A DNA stretch of 60,399 nucleotides from assembly GCA_021828685.1 (NCBI GenBank), contig JAJZDJ010000003.1, positions 1 through 60,399 of the forward strand, written 5' to 3'. Source of the stretch: Actinomycetes bacterium (GTDB lineage: Bacteria > Actinomycetota > Acidimicrobiia > Acidimicrobiales > Palsa-688). This document shows, piece after piece, positions 27,654 to 39,141 of this stretch (its first letter is position 1; every line of letters starts with the position of its first letter). The notes below the pieces were generated by a model. That model did no database searches. It had not been told where the DNA came from and saw only the letters and a list, made by a program, of their open reading frames with translations. The position numbers were made by a program, and so were the translations under genes.

Positions 27654-29785
27654 ATCAAGACATCCGCTTCAGGAGCACGCCTACCGGCCCTTGCGAGAGC
27701 CAGATCCTGCAATATCTGCTGAGCATTGACCGACCCTACGACCGGCCCTTTGTGCCAGCGTCCTGCGGAGTCGAGCATCCAGGTCCTCGCGTCGTCGGTC
27801 AGCTCCACCTCGAGGATCTCCCAGAGGCGTGCGCGAAGCTCGGGTGACTCCACGGGTACGATCGCCTCGACGCGACGGTCGAGGTTCCGGTCCATCATGT
27901 CGGCCGAGCCCATGTAGAACTCTCCGTCGGCTTCAGCGCGCCCTGCGGAGAACCAATAGACCCGTGAGTGCTCGAGCCAGCGCCCGACGAGGCTTCGAAC
28001 CTTGATGTTCTCCGATAGTCCCTCTATACCGGGCCGAAGGCAGCAGATAGCCCTCACCATCAAATCGATCCCGACTCCTGCACCAGACGCCCGGTACAAG
28101 GCGTCGATGATCCCCGGGTCGACCAGGTTGTTGAGCTTCCAGATGATCCGGCCACGCTCGCCGAGGGCGGCTTCGCGCTCGATCAACTCCAGAATGCGCC
28201 GCCGGAGGGAGCTTGGCGCCACCAGCAACTTCCTGTACTCCTCGCGACGGCTGTACCCAGTGAGGTAGTTGAACAGGTCAGTGAGGTCCGCGCCGATGTC
28301 AGGATTGCATGTCAGGATCCCGATGTCCTCGTAGCTGCGCGCAGTTGTGGCATTGTAATTGCCCGTTCCGATGTGGCAATAGCGGGAGATGCCGTCACCT
28401 TCCTGGCGAACGACCAGCGAGAGCTTGGCGTGCGTCTTCAGGCCGACCAGGCCGTAGACGACGTGCACTCCTGCCTGTTCGAGGGCTCGCGCAAAACCTA
28501 TGTTGGCGGCTTCGTCGCCGCGCGCCTTGAGCTCGACGATCGCCGCAACCTGCTTCCCGCGCTCGGCTGCCCGGATGAGCGACCTGACGATCGCACTGTC
28601 ACCTGAAGTCCGGTACAGCGTTTGCTTTATCGCCTGAACGTTAGGGTCGCGCGACGCCTGATCCACGAACTCCTCGACGGAGTCGGAAAAGCTTTCGTAG
28701 GGGTGCTGTAAAAGGATGTCGCCTTGGCGGATCGCCGCGAACACGTCTGCTGCGCCGCCGTTGCTCGAACCGAGCCTTGCCGGCGTCACCGGGACGAACA
28801 TGTCGTCTTTGAGATCGGGCCTCGCTAGCCCATAGAGCTGCCACAGCACGGCGAGGTTGAGCGGACCCGGAGTGACGTAGACGTCCTCGTCCTGTAAGTC
28901 GAGCTCACGGGTCAAAAGCGCTCGGACCTCCTCAGTCATCGTCTCGTCGACCTCGAGACGCACGGCACGCCCGAAGCGCCGCCGGCGAAGTTCCATCTCG
29001 ACCGCGAGCAGAAGGTCGTCTGCCTCTTCGTCTTCCAGGGTGAGGTCAGCGTTTCGCGTGACGCGAAACGCGTGATGGCTCTCGATCGTCATGCTCGGGA
29101 ACAACGTCGCTAGGTTCGCCGCGATCACCTGTTCGATGCAGATAAAGCGCTCACCGTCAGGCAGCGCAAGAAGGCCCGGAAGAAGCGGCGGCACCTTCAC
29201 CCTTGCGAAGCGGCGCTCTCCTCCCTCGGGGTCCCTCACGATGACCGCCAGGTTGAGCGAAAGGTTGGAGATGTACGGGAAAGGGTGTCCCGGGTCGACC
29301 GCCAGCGGCGTCAGCACCGGGAAGATCCGTTCGCCGAAAACCTTCTGCGCCCAGGCGCGGTCAGCCTCGCCGAGGGAATCCCAGTGGCATACGATCAGTC
29401 CGGTGGCAGCCAAGAGCCCGACCAGGCGATCGAACGCGGCCACCCGACGTGCGAGGAGCCCGCTCGTGACCTCACGTATCGCCCGGAGCTGCTCGTCGAC
29501 GGGAAGTCCGTCGGGAGCTGTACCGATACCGGCCGCAAGCTGGTCTTTGAGGCCAGCTACCCTCACCTGGAAGAACTCGTCCATGTTGGTCGCGTATATC
29601 GCCAGGAACTTCACCCGTTCGAGCAGGCGCATGTCCCTTCGCTCGCTCATGTCGAGGACCCGCTCGTTGAAGTCGAGGTTCGACAACTCCCGGTTCAGGT
29701 AGCGCTCGCCCTTCCAAGCCTGGCTCCCTCGGTGCTGGTCGGGCGCTTCGAAGTCGATTACCGATGACCGCCCCGTCGAGGTCAT
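27650..29785 (-). CDS. ppk1: Polyphosphate kinase 1
   Basis: RYLNRELSNLDFNERVLDMSE, SRYCHIGTGNYNATTARSYEDIGILT, NLVDPGIIDALYRAS. Confidence 0.95.
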   Translation of the reverse strand: MTSTGRSSVIDFEAPDQHRGSQAWKGERYLNRELSNLDFNERVLDMSERRDMRLLERVKFLAIYATNMDEFFQVRVAGLKDQLAAGIGTAPDGLPVDEQLRAIREVTSGLLARRVAAFDRLVGLLAATGLIVCHWDSLGEADRAWAQKVFGERIFPVLTPLAVDPGHPFPYISNLSLNLAVIVRDPEGGERRFARVKVPPLLPGLLALPDGERFICIEQVIAANLATLFPSMTIESHHAFRVTRNADLTLEDEEADDLLLAVEMELRRRRFGRAVRLEVDETMTEEVRALLTRELDLQDEDVYVTPGPLNLAVLWQLYGLARPDLKDDMFVPVTPARLGSSNGGAADVFAAIRQGDILLQHPYESFSDSVEEFVDQASRDPNVQAIKQTLYRTSGDSAIVRSLIRAAERGKQVAAIVELKARGDEAANIGFARALEQAGVHVVYGLVGLKTHAKLSLVVRQEGDGISRYCHIGTGNYNATTARSYEDIGILTCNPDIGADLTDLFNYLTGYSRREEYRKLLVAPSSLRRRILELIEREAALGERGRIIWKLNNLVDPGIIDALYRASGAGVGIDLMVRAICCLRPGIEGLSENIKVRSLVGRWLEHSRVYWFSAGRAEADGEFYMGSADMMDRNLDRRVEAIVPVESPELRARLWEILEVELTDDARTWMLDSAGRWHKGPVVGSVNAQQILQDLALARAGRRAPEADVLI

Positions 29786-29789
29786 CCCG

Positions 29790-30068
29790 TCAGGAGCCGC
29801 CCTCTTGGTCGGGCATGCCGAGATCCCAGTCCAAAAGCAGATTTTCGCGCTCCGCGTCGCGGACCACACGCTCGCGATTGCGCCGGAACTGGGGATCGTG
29901 GGGCGGAAGGAGCAGAAGCCGCGCAAGCACCCGCTGGCGGAAGTCCTCAATGACAGGCCGCTCACCGAAGTCGGAGTCGACCCGCCAGTGTGGCGCCACC
30001 GGCCCGAGGTACATGACCCGAACATGGCCGCGCGGCGGAGCTTGACCGTCTGTTGACATGGTGGACAT
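29790..30068 (-). CDS. Conserved hypothetical protein upstream of ppk1
   Basis: MSTMSTDGQAPPRGHVRVMYLGPVAPHWRVDSDFGERPVIEDFRQRVLARLLLLPPHDPQFRRNRERVVRDAERENLLLDWDLGMPDQEGGS; 4-bp gap to ppk1. Confidence 0.7.
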   Translation of the reverse strand: MSTMSTDGQAPPRGHVRVMYLGPVAPHWRVDSDFGERPVIEDFRQRVLARLLLLPPHDPQFRRNRERVVRDAERENLLLDWDLGMPDQEGGS

Positions 30069-30079
30069 AGGACTCGATC

Positions 30080-32711
<2,632 letters not shown>

Positions 32712-32740
32712 CAGCGCGACCTCCTCGACACGACGGTGAG

Positions 32741-33535
32741 CTACTCGGCGCCGGCGTGGACGTACATCGACTGGATCCCGACCCTGCCAGGTCCGGTCAT
32801 CTCGGCGAGGAACATTCCGTGGCGCATCATGCCGGTCTTCACGTTCTGCTGAACCGTGTTCATGGTCACGGACGAATCCTTGTACAAGAACCCGCCGGGC
32901 TCTATCAGGATCTTCTCGCCCGGGCGCAACGTACGCTCGAACACGTTCCCGTAACCGTGCAAAAGCAAGATGCCCTGCTCACCCGAAGTCACGAACCTGT
33001 CCATGAACATTCCCTCGCCGTGCAGGACGTTGGTCATGCCCTTGATCCGCACGAAGCTGTAGCTGATCGAATGCGACGCGACTAGAAAGGCGTGCTCGCG
33101 GACGTCGATCTCCATGCTTGGATGCATAGGAAGGACGACGACTTCGCCGGCGGCGTCACGGGAGAAGGCGACCCGGCCGGGGCCGTGGGCAATCGAGACG
33201 ACGTGGGGCATTCCCCCGAGCATCCGCTTGATCCCGCCGCCTGTGTTGAGAGCGGAGAGAGGCGTCGACTCGTCCTTCCACAAAAGTACGTGATGCTCGA
33301 AGAAGACCGAATCGCCTGAGGCCAGGTTGAGCTCGGCGACAGGGACCAGCTCTCCTTCTACCTGGCAGGTGGAAGATGAGAAACGGAACTCCGTCATGTC
33401 CCGTAGTCGCGGCGCCTCCTTCCAACCCGAGTCGCTCACCTTGTTTCGCGCGTCGAGCGGTGCCCCACAGGTGGAACACGTCGACTGGCCAGCCTCGTTT
33501 TGCGCCTTGCACCATTGACACTCGATGCGTTCCAT
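32741..33535 (-). CDS. AIM24 family protein with N-terminal zinc ribbon (tandem paralog)
   Basis: CQWCKAQNEAGQSTCSTCGAPLDARNKVSDSGWKEAPRLRDMTEFRFSSSTCQVEGELVPVAEL. Confidence 0.82.
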   Translation of the reverse strand: MERIECQWCKAQNEAGQSTCSTCGAPLDARNKVSDSGWKEAPRLRDMTEFRFSSSTCQVEGELVPVAELNLASGDSVFFEHHVLLWKDESTPLSALNTGGGIKRMLGGMPHVVSIAHGPGRVAFSRDAAGEVVVLPMHPSMEIDVREHAFLVASHSISYSFVRIKGMTNVLHGEGMFMDRFVTSGEQGILLLHGYGNVFERTLRPGEKILIEPGGFLYKDSSVTMNTVQQNVKTGMMRHGMFLAEMTGPGRVGIQSMYVHAGAE

Positions 33536-33714
33536 GCCCGAACGTTATCACCGCCGCCGAGCGGGGAATAAACCACTTCGGCGTCATGGTCACCCTCAGC
33601 CGGGTCGTTCCACCAACTCGAACGACAACTCCCGTAGACTATGTGACGCCGTTCTCATGGGTTTCTTAGACGAGGAACCAATAATTATGTTGCGAAGAAC
33701 TACGGAGGGTCTCG

Positions 33715-33960
33715 GTGGACACAAACTGGATGAGCGCAGGCAAATGTCGAGAGTTTCCTCCCGAGACGTTCTTTCCGAGCGACGGTGTCGGTGTCGAGGT
33801 GGCTCGCAAGATCTGCGCTGAGTGCCCGGTCAAGCTTGCGTGCTTGGAGTACGCCCTGTTCAACCGTATCGAGCACGGGGTGTGGGGCGGCGCGTCAGAG
33901 CGTGAGCGCAGGCGGATAGCCCGCCAGCGCAGAGGCCTGAACAGACTTACTTCCGCGTAG
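33715..33960 (+). CDS. WhiB family transcriptional regulator
   Basis: GKCREFPPETFFP...CAECPVKLACLEYALFNRIEHGVWGGASERERRRI; four Cys; ggaggg upstream of GTG. Confidence 0.92.
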   Translation: MDTNWMSAGKCREFPPETFFPSDGVGVEVARKICAECPVKLACLEYALFNRIEHGVWGGASERERRRIARQRRGLNRLTSA

Positions 33961-33976
33961 CTCCGCAGTCGCCCCC

Positions 33977-33997
33977 GGGCGGTGGCGAGCGCCGCCC
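33977..33997. terminator. Hairpin between convergent whiB and tatA-like genes
   Basis: GGGCGGTG-GCGAG-CGCCGCCC (one G:T wobble), followed on + by gttgttgtt. Confidence 0.45.
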
Positions 33998-34384
33998 TCA
34001 GTTGTTGTTCGACTCGCCGCGGACTCTTGCCTCGTGCGCTTTGAGCAGCTCGTCGAGTTGCGCTGGCGTCATCGTGATCGCCGCCTGCTCGCTCACTACC
34101 GGTTGGCTCGCCGGCACCTGGACGGGTGGTATCGGAGTACTGGCCAGCGGAGTAGTGGCCAGCGGAGCGGCGATCGGGGTCGGAGGCGGCATTGCAGCCG
34201 ACTTCTCCGCGCTGGCACGACCCTCCTCCTCTGCTTCGTGCTGCGCTTTGCGAAACTCCTTGCCGGCCAGACCGACGTTACGGGCGATCTTGGGCAGTTG
34301 CGCCCCGCCAACGAGAACGACCAACGCCACGACGATGACTATCAGGCCATCACCGCCGAATAAGTTCGCGAGCATAAAGCGCAT
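33998..34384 (-). CDS. TatA/TatB-like Sec-independent translocase subunit
   Basis: LIVIVVALVVLVGGAQLPKIARNVGLAGKEFRKAQHEAEEE. Confidence 0.75.
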   Translation of the reverse strand: MRFMLANLFGGDGLIVIVVALVVLVGGAQLPKIARNVGLAGKEFRKAQHEAEEEGRASAEKSAAMPPPTPIAAPLATTPLASTPIPPVQVPASQPVVSEQAAITMTPAQLDELLKAHEARVRGESNNN

Positions 34385-34417
34385 TGTAGTCCTGATCGGA
34401 AGCTACTTTCGAGAACG

Positions 34418-35272
34418 ATGCCAGAGGCGATCTTCGAATGCGTGATCAACGTCAGTGAAGGGCGTGACATGACGACGATCGACTCCCTTGCGCGCGAAGG
34501 TGCCCCGACGACGATCGACGTACACACCGATGCCGACCACCACCGCTCGGTGCTGACCCTTGCCGGGCGAAGAGACGTCCTCGAAGCCGCGGTTCGACGG
34601 GTCGCGGCGGCTGCCGTCGCGCACATCGACATCCGTGCACATTCAGGTGCCCACCCGCGCCTTGGTGCCGTCGACGTGGTGCCTTTCGTCGATCTGTCAG
34701 AGCTCGCTGGACGGCCAACTCACGGAGACGACTCGATCGGCCTGCGGGACAGTTTCGCATGGTGGGCATCAGAGACCCTCGACCTCCCATGCTTTTTATA
34801 TGGCAACGAGCGTTCGCTGCCCGAGGTGCGCCGAAACGCCTGGCAGACTCTCGATCCCGATGTCGGCCCGCCACGTCCGCATCCGAGCGCCGGCGCGGCC
34901 GCAGTCGGCTCCCGTCCGGTACTAGTGGCCTACAACTTGTGGCTGAAAGATCCTGATCTCGCCGCCGCACGGCGGGTAGCCGCCGAGATCCGCTCCCCGA
35001 CTGTGCGAACTCTCGGCCTGGCTGTCGGTTCACATGTCCAGGTGTCGTGCAACCTCATCGCGCCATTCGTCGTCGGACCGGGCGTGGTCTACGACGAGGT
35101 CGCGCGGAGGGTGCCCGTGGAGCGCGCCGAACTCGTGGGCCTAGTACCTTGGGCTGTCCTGCACGCGGAAAGGCGAACACGCTGGGTGCAGCTCGCTCTG
35201 TCAGAAGGCGAGACGATCGAGGCCCGCCTGGAGAAGGCGGGCCTCGACGGGGGAAGATTCTGCGCTAGCTGA
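34418..35272 (+). CDS. Glutamate formimidoyltransferase-like protein
   Basis: FECVINVSEGRDMTTIDSLA, RAHSGAHPRLGAVDVVPFVDL. Confidence 0.85.
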   Translation: MPEAIFECVINVSEGRDMTTIDSLAREGAPTTIDVHTDADHHRSVLTLAGRRDVLEAAVRRVAAAAVAHIDIRAHSGAHPRLGAVDVVPFVDLSELAGRPTHGDDSIGLRDSFAWWASETLDLPCFLYGNERSLPEVRRNAWQTLDPDVGPPRPHPSAGAAAVGSRPVLVAYNLWLKDPDLAAARRVAAEIRSPTVRTLGLAVGSHVQVSCNLIAPFVVGPGVVYDEVARRVPVERAELVGLVPWAVLHAERRTRWVQLALSEGETIEARLEKAGLDGGRFCAS

Positions 35273-35305
35273 GGCCCCATGAGGTGCCCCAACGACAAGC
35301 GGGAG

Positions 35306-35620
35306 CTAACCAGCCACCGCTGTCTTGGCTTCGAGAGTGCGACGCCGGCGGATCTTGCGCCGCTCCCTCTCGCTCAAGCCGCCCCAGATGCCGAACTTCT
35401 CTCCGTAGGTGACGGCGTACTCGAGGCATTCCTCGCGCACGACGCACCCCCGGCAAACCTCCTTCGCCTCCCTCGTCGAGCTGCCCCGCTCCGGAAAGAA
35501 CAGGTCCGGGTCTACGCCCATGCAGTTCGCCTTGCGCTGCCAAACCTGCTGCGGTCTGTCGATCAAATGCATCATATCGCTGAACACGGTTTCCTCGATC
35601 CCTGCACCCTTGATCTTCAA
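35306..35620 (-). CDS. whiB2: WhiB family regulator, WhiB2/WhmD-like
   Basis: NCMGVDPDLFFPERGSSTREAKEVCRGCVVREECLEYAVTYGEKFGIWGGLSERERRKIRRRR. Confidence 0.88.
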   Translation of the reverse strand: MKIKGAGIEETVFSDMMHLIDRPQQVWQRKANCMGVDPDLFFPERGSSTREAKEVCRGCVVREECLEYAVTYGEKFGIWGGLSERERRKIRRRRTLEAKTAVAG

Positions 35621-35757
35621 GGTGGCTCTAGGGCCAGTCGCCCAAAGAGCTACGCACGTAACTACACGAGTGTAATACTGTTCGATTCCGCGTCAGATAT
35701 CAAGCCCTGCGCAATTCTTTTTTTTCCCGGATCCCTAGGCGGTGAGATCCCTAACCC

Positions 35758-36417
35758 CTAAGCAGTGAGGATCGCCTTGACCAGCTCCTCGGCGCCTTCG
35801 GCCACTAGGACGATGACTTCGTCTCCGACCGCAAGAGTGGTGTCGCCCCGGGGCACCATGACCCGGCGGCTTCGCACCACTGCGACGACGCTCGACTCGC
35901 GTGGCATGCCCAGATCCGCGATAGCCCGGTCGATCGCAGGAGAGCCTTCGTCCAAAGTCACCTCGACCAGTCCAGCGCGCCCGTCAGCGAGGCTCATCAG
36001 CGGCACGAGGGTCCCTACCGACAGCGCCTCCTCGACGAGGGCAGTCATCAGATGAGGGGTCGACACTGCGACGTCGACACCCCAGGTCTCGTTGAAAAGC
36101 CATACGTTCTTCGGGTGGTTGACGCGCGCGATCACCCGCGGAACCGCGAACTCCTGCTTTGAAAGAAGCGACACCACGAGGTTGTCCTCGTCGTCTCCCG
36201 TGCATGCGACCACAACGTCCGCGGTGGCGAACTCCGCCTCTTGGAGGACGCTCACCTCGCATGCGTCGCCGCCTATCCATCGCCATCCGCCTGTCCCGGC
36301 TTGGCGCTTCACAACCGAGTCGTCCACCTCCACGATCAGTACCTCGTGGCCGTTTCTCGACAGGTCGCGAGCGATCGAGCGACCGACCACGCCACCTCCG
36401 GCGATAGACACCTTCAC
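35758..36417 (-). CDS. trkA: TrkA/RCK-domain potassium uptake regulator
   Basis: MKVSIAGGGVVGRSIARDLSRNGHEVLIVEVDDS with TrkA-C tail; GTGA overlap with the upstream paralog. Confidence 0.88.
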   Translation of the reverse strand: MKVSIAGGGVVGRSIARDLSRNGHEVLIVEVDDSVVKRQAGTGGWRWIGGDACEVSVLQEAEFATADVVVACTGDDEDNLVVSLLSKQEFAVPRVIARVNHPKNVWLFNETWGVDVAVSTPHLMTALVEEALSVGTLVPLMSLADGRAGLVEVTLDEGSPAIDRAIADLGMPRESSVVAVVRSRRVMVPRGDTTLAVGDEVIVLVAEGAEELVKAILTA

Positions 36418-37085
36418 TGCAGGCCGCCAATCACCGGGACGGATCCCAGATTCCCCGTCATTTCCTCGAGGTCCTCGGTTCGCACAGCGAAGTGCACCAC
36501 GTCGCCCTCCTGTCCCACCAAACCCGGCCGCACGAGCACCGATTGGACGCCCCTCGTGACGATCACCGGACGCCACCGGTCCCCCGACGCCAGATCCGCG
36601 ACAGGTTTCCCGCACTGCGACGCCGGCAGAGGCACCTCCACGAGATTGACAGTGCCTGTCGGATCGGTCCACTCCGAGCCGACTCCGCCAGGGATCAGCC
36701 TCCTGGCGACCTGATCGACTGTCCAACTGACAGTCGCTACGGTCGAAATGCCGAGCCGCTGGTATATCGCCGCCCGGCGCGGATCGTAGATCCTCGCAAC
36801 TACGTGGGCCACTTCGAAGCATTCACGTGCGATCCGAGCGGTCAGGATGTTCGTGTTGTCGCCGCTTGTAACCGCCGCAACGGCACCCGCGCGCTCGATC
36901 CCGGCCCTGCGCAGGTCGTCCTGGTCGAAACCGAACCCCACTACCTGCTCGCAGTCCCACTCGGCGGCGAGCCGGCGGAAGGAGCTCGGGTTCTTGTCAA
37001 GCACCGCGACCTCGTGGCCTTCCCGGCGGATACGGCCGGCCAGCTCGCTGCCCACTCGGCCGCAGCCGACCACTATGACGTGCAC
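36414..37085 (-). CDS. trkA: TrkA/RCK-domain potassium uptake regulator (tandem paralog)
   Basis: MHVIVVGCGRVGSELAGRIRREGHEVAVLDKNPSSFRRLAAEWDCEQVVGFGFDQDDLRRAG. Confidence 0.9.
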   Translation of the reverse strand: MHVIVVGCGRVGSELAGRIRREGHEVAVLDKNPSSFRRLAAEWDCEQVVGFGFDQDDLRRAGIERAGAVAAVTSGDNTNILTARIARECFEVAHVVARIYDPRRAAIYQRLGISTVATVSWTVDQVARRLIPGGVGSEWTDPTGTVNLVEVPLPASQCGKPVADLASGDRWRPVIVTRGVQSVLVRPGLVGQEGDVVHFAVRTEDLEEMTGNLGSVPVIGGLQ

Positions 37086-37124
37086 CGCCAGAGATTAGTC
37101 AAAAAAACGGGGCTGGCCGCCCGA

Positions 37125-39128
37125 CTACGCGCTTCGGCGTTGGACCCGCTTGTGCTCCAAAAAGTCGACCAGCACGTAGCTCCCCAAGTTCTCGGGCGTT
37201 GTATAGAAGGCGCGACCGCCGTTGATCCGCGTCATCTTCTCGACGAAGCCACGCAAATGACCGGTAGCGTCCAGCATGAACGTGTTCAGCCGGATGCCGT
37301 CTCGGGTCAGTCGCAGGACTTCCTCGAGCGTTACACGCACGGTTTCCGGCGTCGGGGGATAGTCGAAGAAAGGCTCGCCGTTGGCGAGGATATGGGCGGT
37401 CGGTTCACCGTCGGTGATCATGATCACCTGCTTGGTGCCGGACTTGCCTGCCAGCATGCGCCGCGACAGGACCATTGCATGATGCATGTTCGTCCCATAG
37501 GTGAAATCCCAGGAGACCTCGGGAAGGGATTCAGCCTTGATCTGGCGGGCTAACTCACCGAATCCCACCATCCCCAGGTAGTCGCGGGGATAACGGCTGG
37601 CGATAAGAGAGTGGAGCGCCATGGCGACCTTCTTCGCCGCCAGGAAGTTCCCCCTCATCGGCATCGACAAGGACAGGTCTATCGCCAGGACCGTCGAAGA
37701 AGACGTGACCGACTCCGTCTGGTCCACCTCGAAGTCGTCTGGAACGAGGCGAACAGGGACACCTCCGCCGTTGCGCATCACCGCGTTTCGAACCGTACGT
37801 TCGATCGACAGGTTGAAAGGGTCGCCCCACTCGTAAGGTTTCGTCTCGAAAGTCCGCTCGTGGCCGACTCCGAGTCGTTCGATCTCGTGACCGCCCATCC
37901 GGTCCTTGACGACGTCGGAAAAAAGCTCGCTCAACGCATTACGACCGATCTTCGCGAGGCCCCGAGGCGTCAGCTCCAGGCGGCCGCCCTTCGTGTCCAT
38001 CAGGCCCGCCTCGACTAACTGGCGAGCGATGCGCGCGAGTTGCTCCAGGGACCGAGCGGCATCGTCGCCGAGAAGTTCGCGCGCCCTGTCGATGTCGACC
38101 TCCGCTAGCGCCCCCGGGTTCGTCGCAGATGTCATCATCGACTCGAGAGCGTCGAGGTCGCCGAGATTGGAGAGCACTGACGCTGCCTGAGACAGGTCGA
38201 GCGGGTCGCTGCCCGAGAACCTGTAGCTTCCCTCCCACCCCGCCTGAGGAAAAGCGCTTCTCAGATTGGCCCCGAGACGCTCGACCTGCCATCTCAGGTC
38301 CATGTCCTCCAAGAGCGCATCCGACAGCCGCTGGAGCTCTGCCCGCTGCTCCGGGGTCATCGAATTGAGCAGCTGGGACATGGCTGCCATCTGGCTTGCC
38401 ATTTGCTCCAAAAGTTCGTCGAGGTTCGCCGGATTACCGGGAAACATGTCGCCGAAGCGTTCCATAAAGGAGGCAAAGTCCTCGTCGGTGTCGCGGCCCG
38501 CTGCACGAGCTTCGATCATCCGATTGAGCTCGTCAAACATCTCCCGCATCGCCTGCATCGACTGCTCCGACATGTCCGACATGCCTTGCGACATTTGGTT
38601 GAAGTGGCTCTGCAGGATCTGCGACCGCAGCTCCTCCACAAGCCGCTCGAAACGCTGCTCAGCTTGAGCGCTGGTCCAGTCGTAGTTCTGGAGGGATTGA
38701 ATCTGGCCGGCGAGGTCGGGGGGAAGAAGGTCCAACGACATTCGTTTGGTGCTAAGGGCGGCATCTGCGACCTCGGCGCGTCTCGGATCTCCGGAGTTCT
38801 GGGCGGCCCGACGGGCTTCGTCGATCGCCAACCGTTCCTCGTCGAGTATGTCGCGTAGGTTGTCAGCCAACCCGCTGAAGGCGCCTCCGAGGTCGTTGCT
38901 TTCCAACAGCGACGCCTTGCGCTCACGCAGCTTCTGCAGGAGGTCCCGCAGACCGTCGATGCGACTCCCATTGCGGTCGGTGAAACCGCGCTGCAGCAAA
39001 CGGTGAAGCGCCTGGTTGAGGTCGCCGTGAAAGAGCAGCTCGTCTGTCAGCTCGCCAAAGACGTCGTCCGCGTCGAAATCGAACCCGGTCTGGGTCCCAT
39101 CCCAGCGAGAGTAGGTGAATCGCCTCAT
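37125..39128 (-). CDS. VWA domain-containing protein (partner of the adjacent AAA ATPase)
   Basis: MIDAS: LAIDLSLSMPMRGNF ... YGTNMHHAM ... MITDGEPTAH; start ATG at 39128. Confidence 0.85.
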   Translation of the reverse strand: MRRFTYSRWDGTQTGFDFDADDVFGELTDELLFHGDLNQALHRLLQRGFTDRNGSRIDGLRDLLQKLRERKASLLESNDLGGAFSGLADNLRDILDEERLAIDEARRAAQNSGDPRRAEVADAALSTKRMSLDLLPPDLAGQIQSLQNYDWTSAQAEQRFERLVEELRSQILQSHFNQMSQGMSDMSEQSMQAMREMFDELNRMIEARAAGRDTDEDFASFMERFGDMFPGNPANLDELLEQMASQMAAMSQLLNSMTPEQRAELQRLSDALLEDMDLRWQVERLGANLRSAFPQAGWEGSYRFSGSDPLDLSQAASVLSNLGDLDALESMMTSATNPGALAEVDIDRARELLGDDAARSLEQLARIARQLVEAGLMDTKGGRLELTPRGLAKIGRNALSELFSDVVKDRMGGHEIERLGVGHERTFETKPYEWGDPFNLSIERTVRNAVMRNGGGVPVRLVPDDFEVDQTESVTSSSTVLAIDLSLSMPMRGNFLAAKKVAMALHSLIASRYPRDYLGMVGFGELARQIKAESLPEVSWDFTYGTNMHHAMVLSRRMLAGKSGTKQVIMITDGEPTAHILANGEPFFDYPPTPETVRVTLEEVLRLTRDGIRLNTFMLDATGHLRGFVEKMTRINGGRAFYTTPENLGSYVLVDFLEHKRVQRRSA

Positions 39129-39141
39129 GGCGCCCGACGCC

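Noticed and set aside
33657-33821. Possible uORF upstream of whiB (MGFLDEEPIIMLRRTTEGLGG...)
   Set aside because: It overlaps whiB for over 100 bp and lacks a clear RBS; cannot be separated from chance
35718-35725. T8 tract as an intrinsic terminator
   Set aside because: No adjacent stable hairpin and no plus-strand gene ending nearby; may simply be an AT-rich promoter region
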